The position numbers and the translations under genes are program-made. A stretch of 64,000 nt of DNA from Scylla paramamosain (taxonomy: Eukaryota; Arthropoda; Malacostraca; Decapoda; Portunidae), in assembly GCF_035594125.1 (NCBI RefSeq), contig NC_087192.1:4670001-4734000 (forward strand), given 5' to 3'. The notes beneath the pieces were generated by a model that did no database searches, was not told where the DNA came from, and worked only from the letters and a program-made list of their open reading frames with translations. This document shows positions 62,619 to 64,000 of this stretch, piece after piece. The first letter of the stretch is position 1. Each line of letters begins with the position of its first letter.

Positions 62619-62884
62619 GAATAGTTTGGAGTCAGGGGAGGAGGAAAGAGGAGAGGAATGTAGGAATGAAGGAAAGGTTTTGCAATCGTCCGAACCTTGT
62701 CCAATACTCCTCCTGAAACCCTCTCCCCCCAGACACACCCCCCTCCACTCGAACCCACACCCTTCCCACACTCCTTTACGCCCATGCCCTCCACACCCAC
62801 GCCCACCCACGCCCGCCCACCCTGCTCACTCTCAAAACCCCTTGTCCTTTGATGAAATAGGGAGCACGTTACATAGCTCAGTGG
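62617..62884. other. Purine-rich then C-rich spacer
   Basis: GGAGGAAAGAGGAG words to 62670, then C-rich CCACACCC/CCCACGCCC words at 62720-62830. No gene seen. Confidence 0.5.
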
Positions 62885-62904
62885 CTTCCTTTCCTCGCGA
62901 CGTA

Positions 62905-62959
<55 letters not shown>

Positions 62960-63045
62960 TGGGATTCTCATGTACTGTTTTTTCTTTTCCCTCAAAATGG
63001 TTTTTCTTTTTTTCTCTCTCTTTTTCCTTCCTTTCCTCGCGACAT

Positions 63046-63097
<52 letters not shown>
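62885..63097. repeat. 142-bp duplication of an SSR with its unique flank
   Basis: The unique flank CTTCCTTTCCTCGCGAC followed by (G/A)T(A/G)GCAGAGAG occurs at 62885 and 63027, each time leading straight into (GA)n (62906-62956 and 63048-63097). So the array and its left flank were copied together. Confidence 0.9.
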
Positions 63098-63098
<1 letters not shown>

Positions 63099-63179
63099 GC
63101 TATGAAACAGGTAGTGGAATGTGCGAGAGCGGACAAGGCGAGGTATGAGTAGAATGTTATAGAGAAACTATGAATTGAT

Positions 63180-64000
63180 TTAAGATTTAGATCCTTGAAG
63201 GCGCGTGGAGGGAGAGAAGAGCTGAGATGAAAGGAAGGGAAAAAGTTTAGGAGAGAACGGGAGGAGAACGAGTAGGAGAAGCAGGAAGAGGACGAGTAGG
63301 AGAAGCAGGAGGACGTTGTGGAGTTGGAATGTAAGCTGAATAGAAATGGGAAGAGAAAGGAGGAGCATATGGGAGTGAAAAGAGAAAATGAGAGGACGAA
63401 GAGTGAATGCTAGAAACACGAAAATAAAGGTGAAAAAGAACGTAGAGAGGAAGGAAAAAGATAAGAGGGAAAGGAGGAAGGGTGTGTGGTGAATATAAAT
63501 GGGGGAAGAAGTAGGAATATATGCAAATGAAGAAAAGGAAAGCAAGGAGTGAATGTAGAGAAGATGAGAGGGTGAACAGAAGTATAGAGAAATAGAGAAA
63601 ACGGAGAGAAGAGGAAGAGAAAGGATAAATTCATGGGGAACTGAAAAGGAAGAAGAGAATTGAAGATGAGAAACAGGAAAAGGTAAAGAAAATTAAAAAG
63701 AAAGAGAAGGAAAATGGAAGAGACCTTGATGAAAAGAAGGAAAGAAAAGTCAGAAGGAGAAGGGAAAAAAGAAAAAGAAAGATGAAAGATAAAAAATTAA
63801 AGACAAAGAAGCGAGAGAGACTGGGATGAAAAGAAGAAAAAGTGAAAAAAAAAACGAAAAGGGAGAAAAGAAGGAAAAAGGAAATTAAAAAATAAGAAAT
63901 AAAGGGAAAGAGAACGAAATGTGGGAGGGAGTGGGATGAAAAGGGGAAGGAGTGAGAAAGTGAGAGGCAAGGTGGAAAGGAAGGAAGGGGAACAAAATCG
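63180..64000. repeat. Polypurine tract to the right edge
   Basis: About 800 bases are A/G-rich on the + strand with few pyrimidines and no strict period; GAGTAGGAGAAGCAGGA repeats at 63270 and 63294 (a 24-bp step). Open frames on the - strand (Phe/Leu/Ser-rich) are compositional. No exchanger exon is seen here. Confidence 0.6.

Overview
The window looks like nuclear DNA of an arthropod, most likely a decapod crustacean (crab, shrimp or crayfish type). The reasons are an extreme load of (CT/AG)n and (GT/AC)n microsatellites, often 80-250 bp each and placed every 0.5-2 kb; a degenerate interstitial (TTAGG)n block, the arthropod telomere motif; two decayed 3' tails of what looks like a LINE-type retrotransposon; and one intron-bounded exon of an animal membrane exchanger. 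There is no sign of bacterial gene organisation, no tRNA or rRNA gene and no CRISPR array that I can support. Most open frames in the window are Ser-Leu, Arg-Glu, Thr-His or Cys-Val dipeptide runs caused by the microsatellites and are not genes.

The one convincing gene is a K+-dependent Na+/Ca2+ exchanger (NCKX, SLC24 family) at 54532-55463 on the + strand. This single exon carries the N-terminal half of the protein: start codon, signal-anchor-like segment, first membrane cluster and the alpha-1 repeat. It is bounded by a strong acceptor with branch-point match and a strong donor. The alpha-2 half was not found in the 8.5 kb that follow, so the next intron probably runs off the window. A GC-rich stretch at about 52.9-53.0 kb ending in a donor-like site may be an upstream 5' UTR exon. 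A weaker candidate is a short first coding exon on the - strand at 18465-18564, with a TATA box, GC-rich leader and splice donor; its peptide is not recognised.

Layout: 0-9 kb is pyrimidine-rich with long CT arrays plus a SSR-poor island (4.15-5.85 kb) holding an ~80-bp tandem family and the two retroelement tails. 9-13 kb holds several diverged tandem duplications, including a seven-copy ~100-120-bp array. 13-17 kb has mixed SSRs and a unique stretch. 17-20 kb has GTG/GAT minisatellites, the telomere-like block and a 33-bp minisatellite. 20-31 kb is dominated by CT arrays and polypyrimidine tracts. 31-33 kb holds a ~60-bp tandem family and unique DNA. 33-41 kb is dense CT/GA/GT arrays. 41-46 kb is SSR-poor DNA followed by GA-dominated arrays. 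46-50 kb holds GTA/TTG/TTA trinucleotide fields. 50-54 kb holds tandem duplications and the probable gene front. 54.5-64 kb is the exchanger exon and its following intron.

The main structural observation is that beneath the obvious dinucleotide arrays the non-coding DNA is largely built of short local tandem duplications (unit 27 to ~250 bp) of many ages, and that GA and CT arrays repeatedly occur as closely spaced inverted pairs. I found no convincing new gene system; the most useful leads are the exchanger 5' end, the candidate minus-strand exon, the retroelement tails and these repeat architectures.
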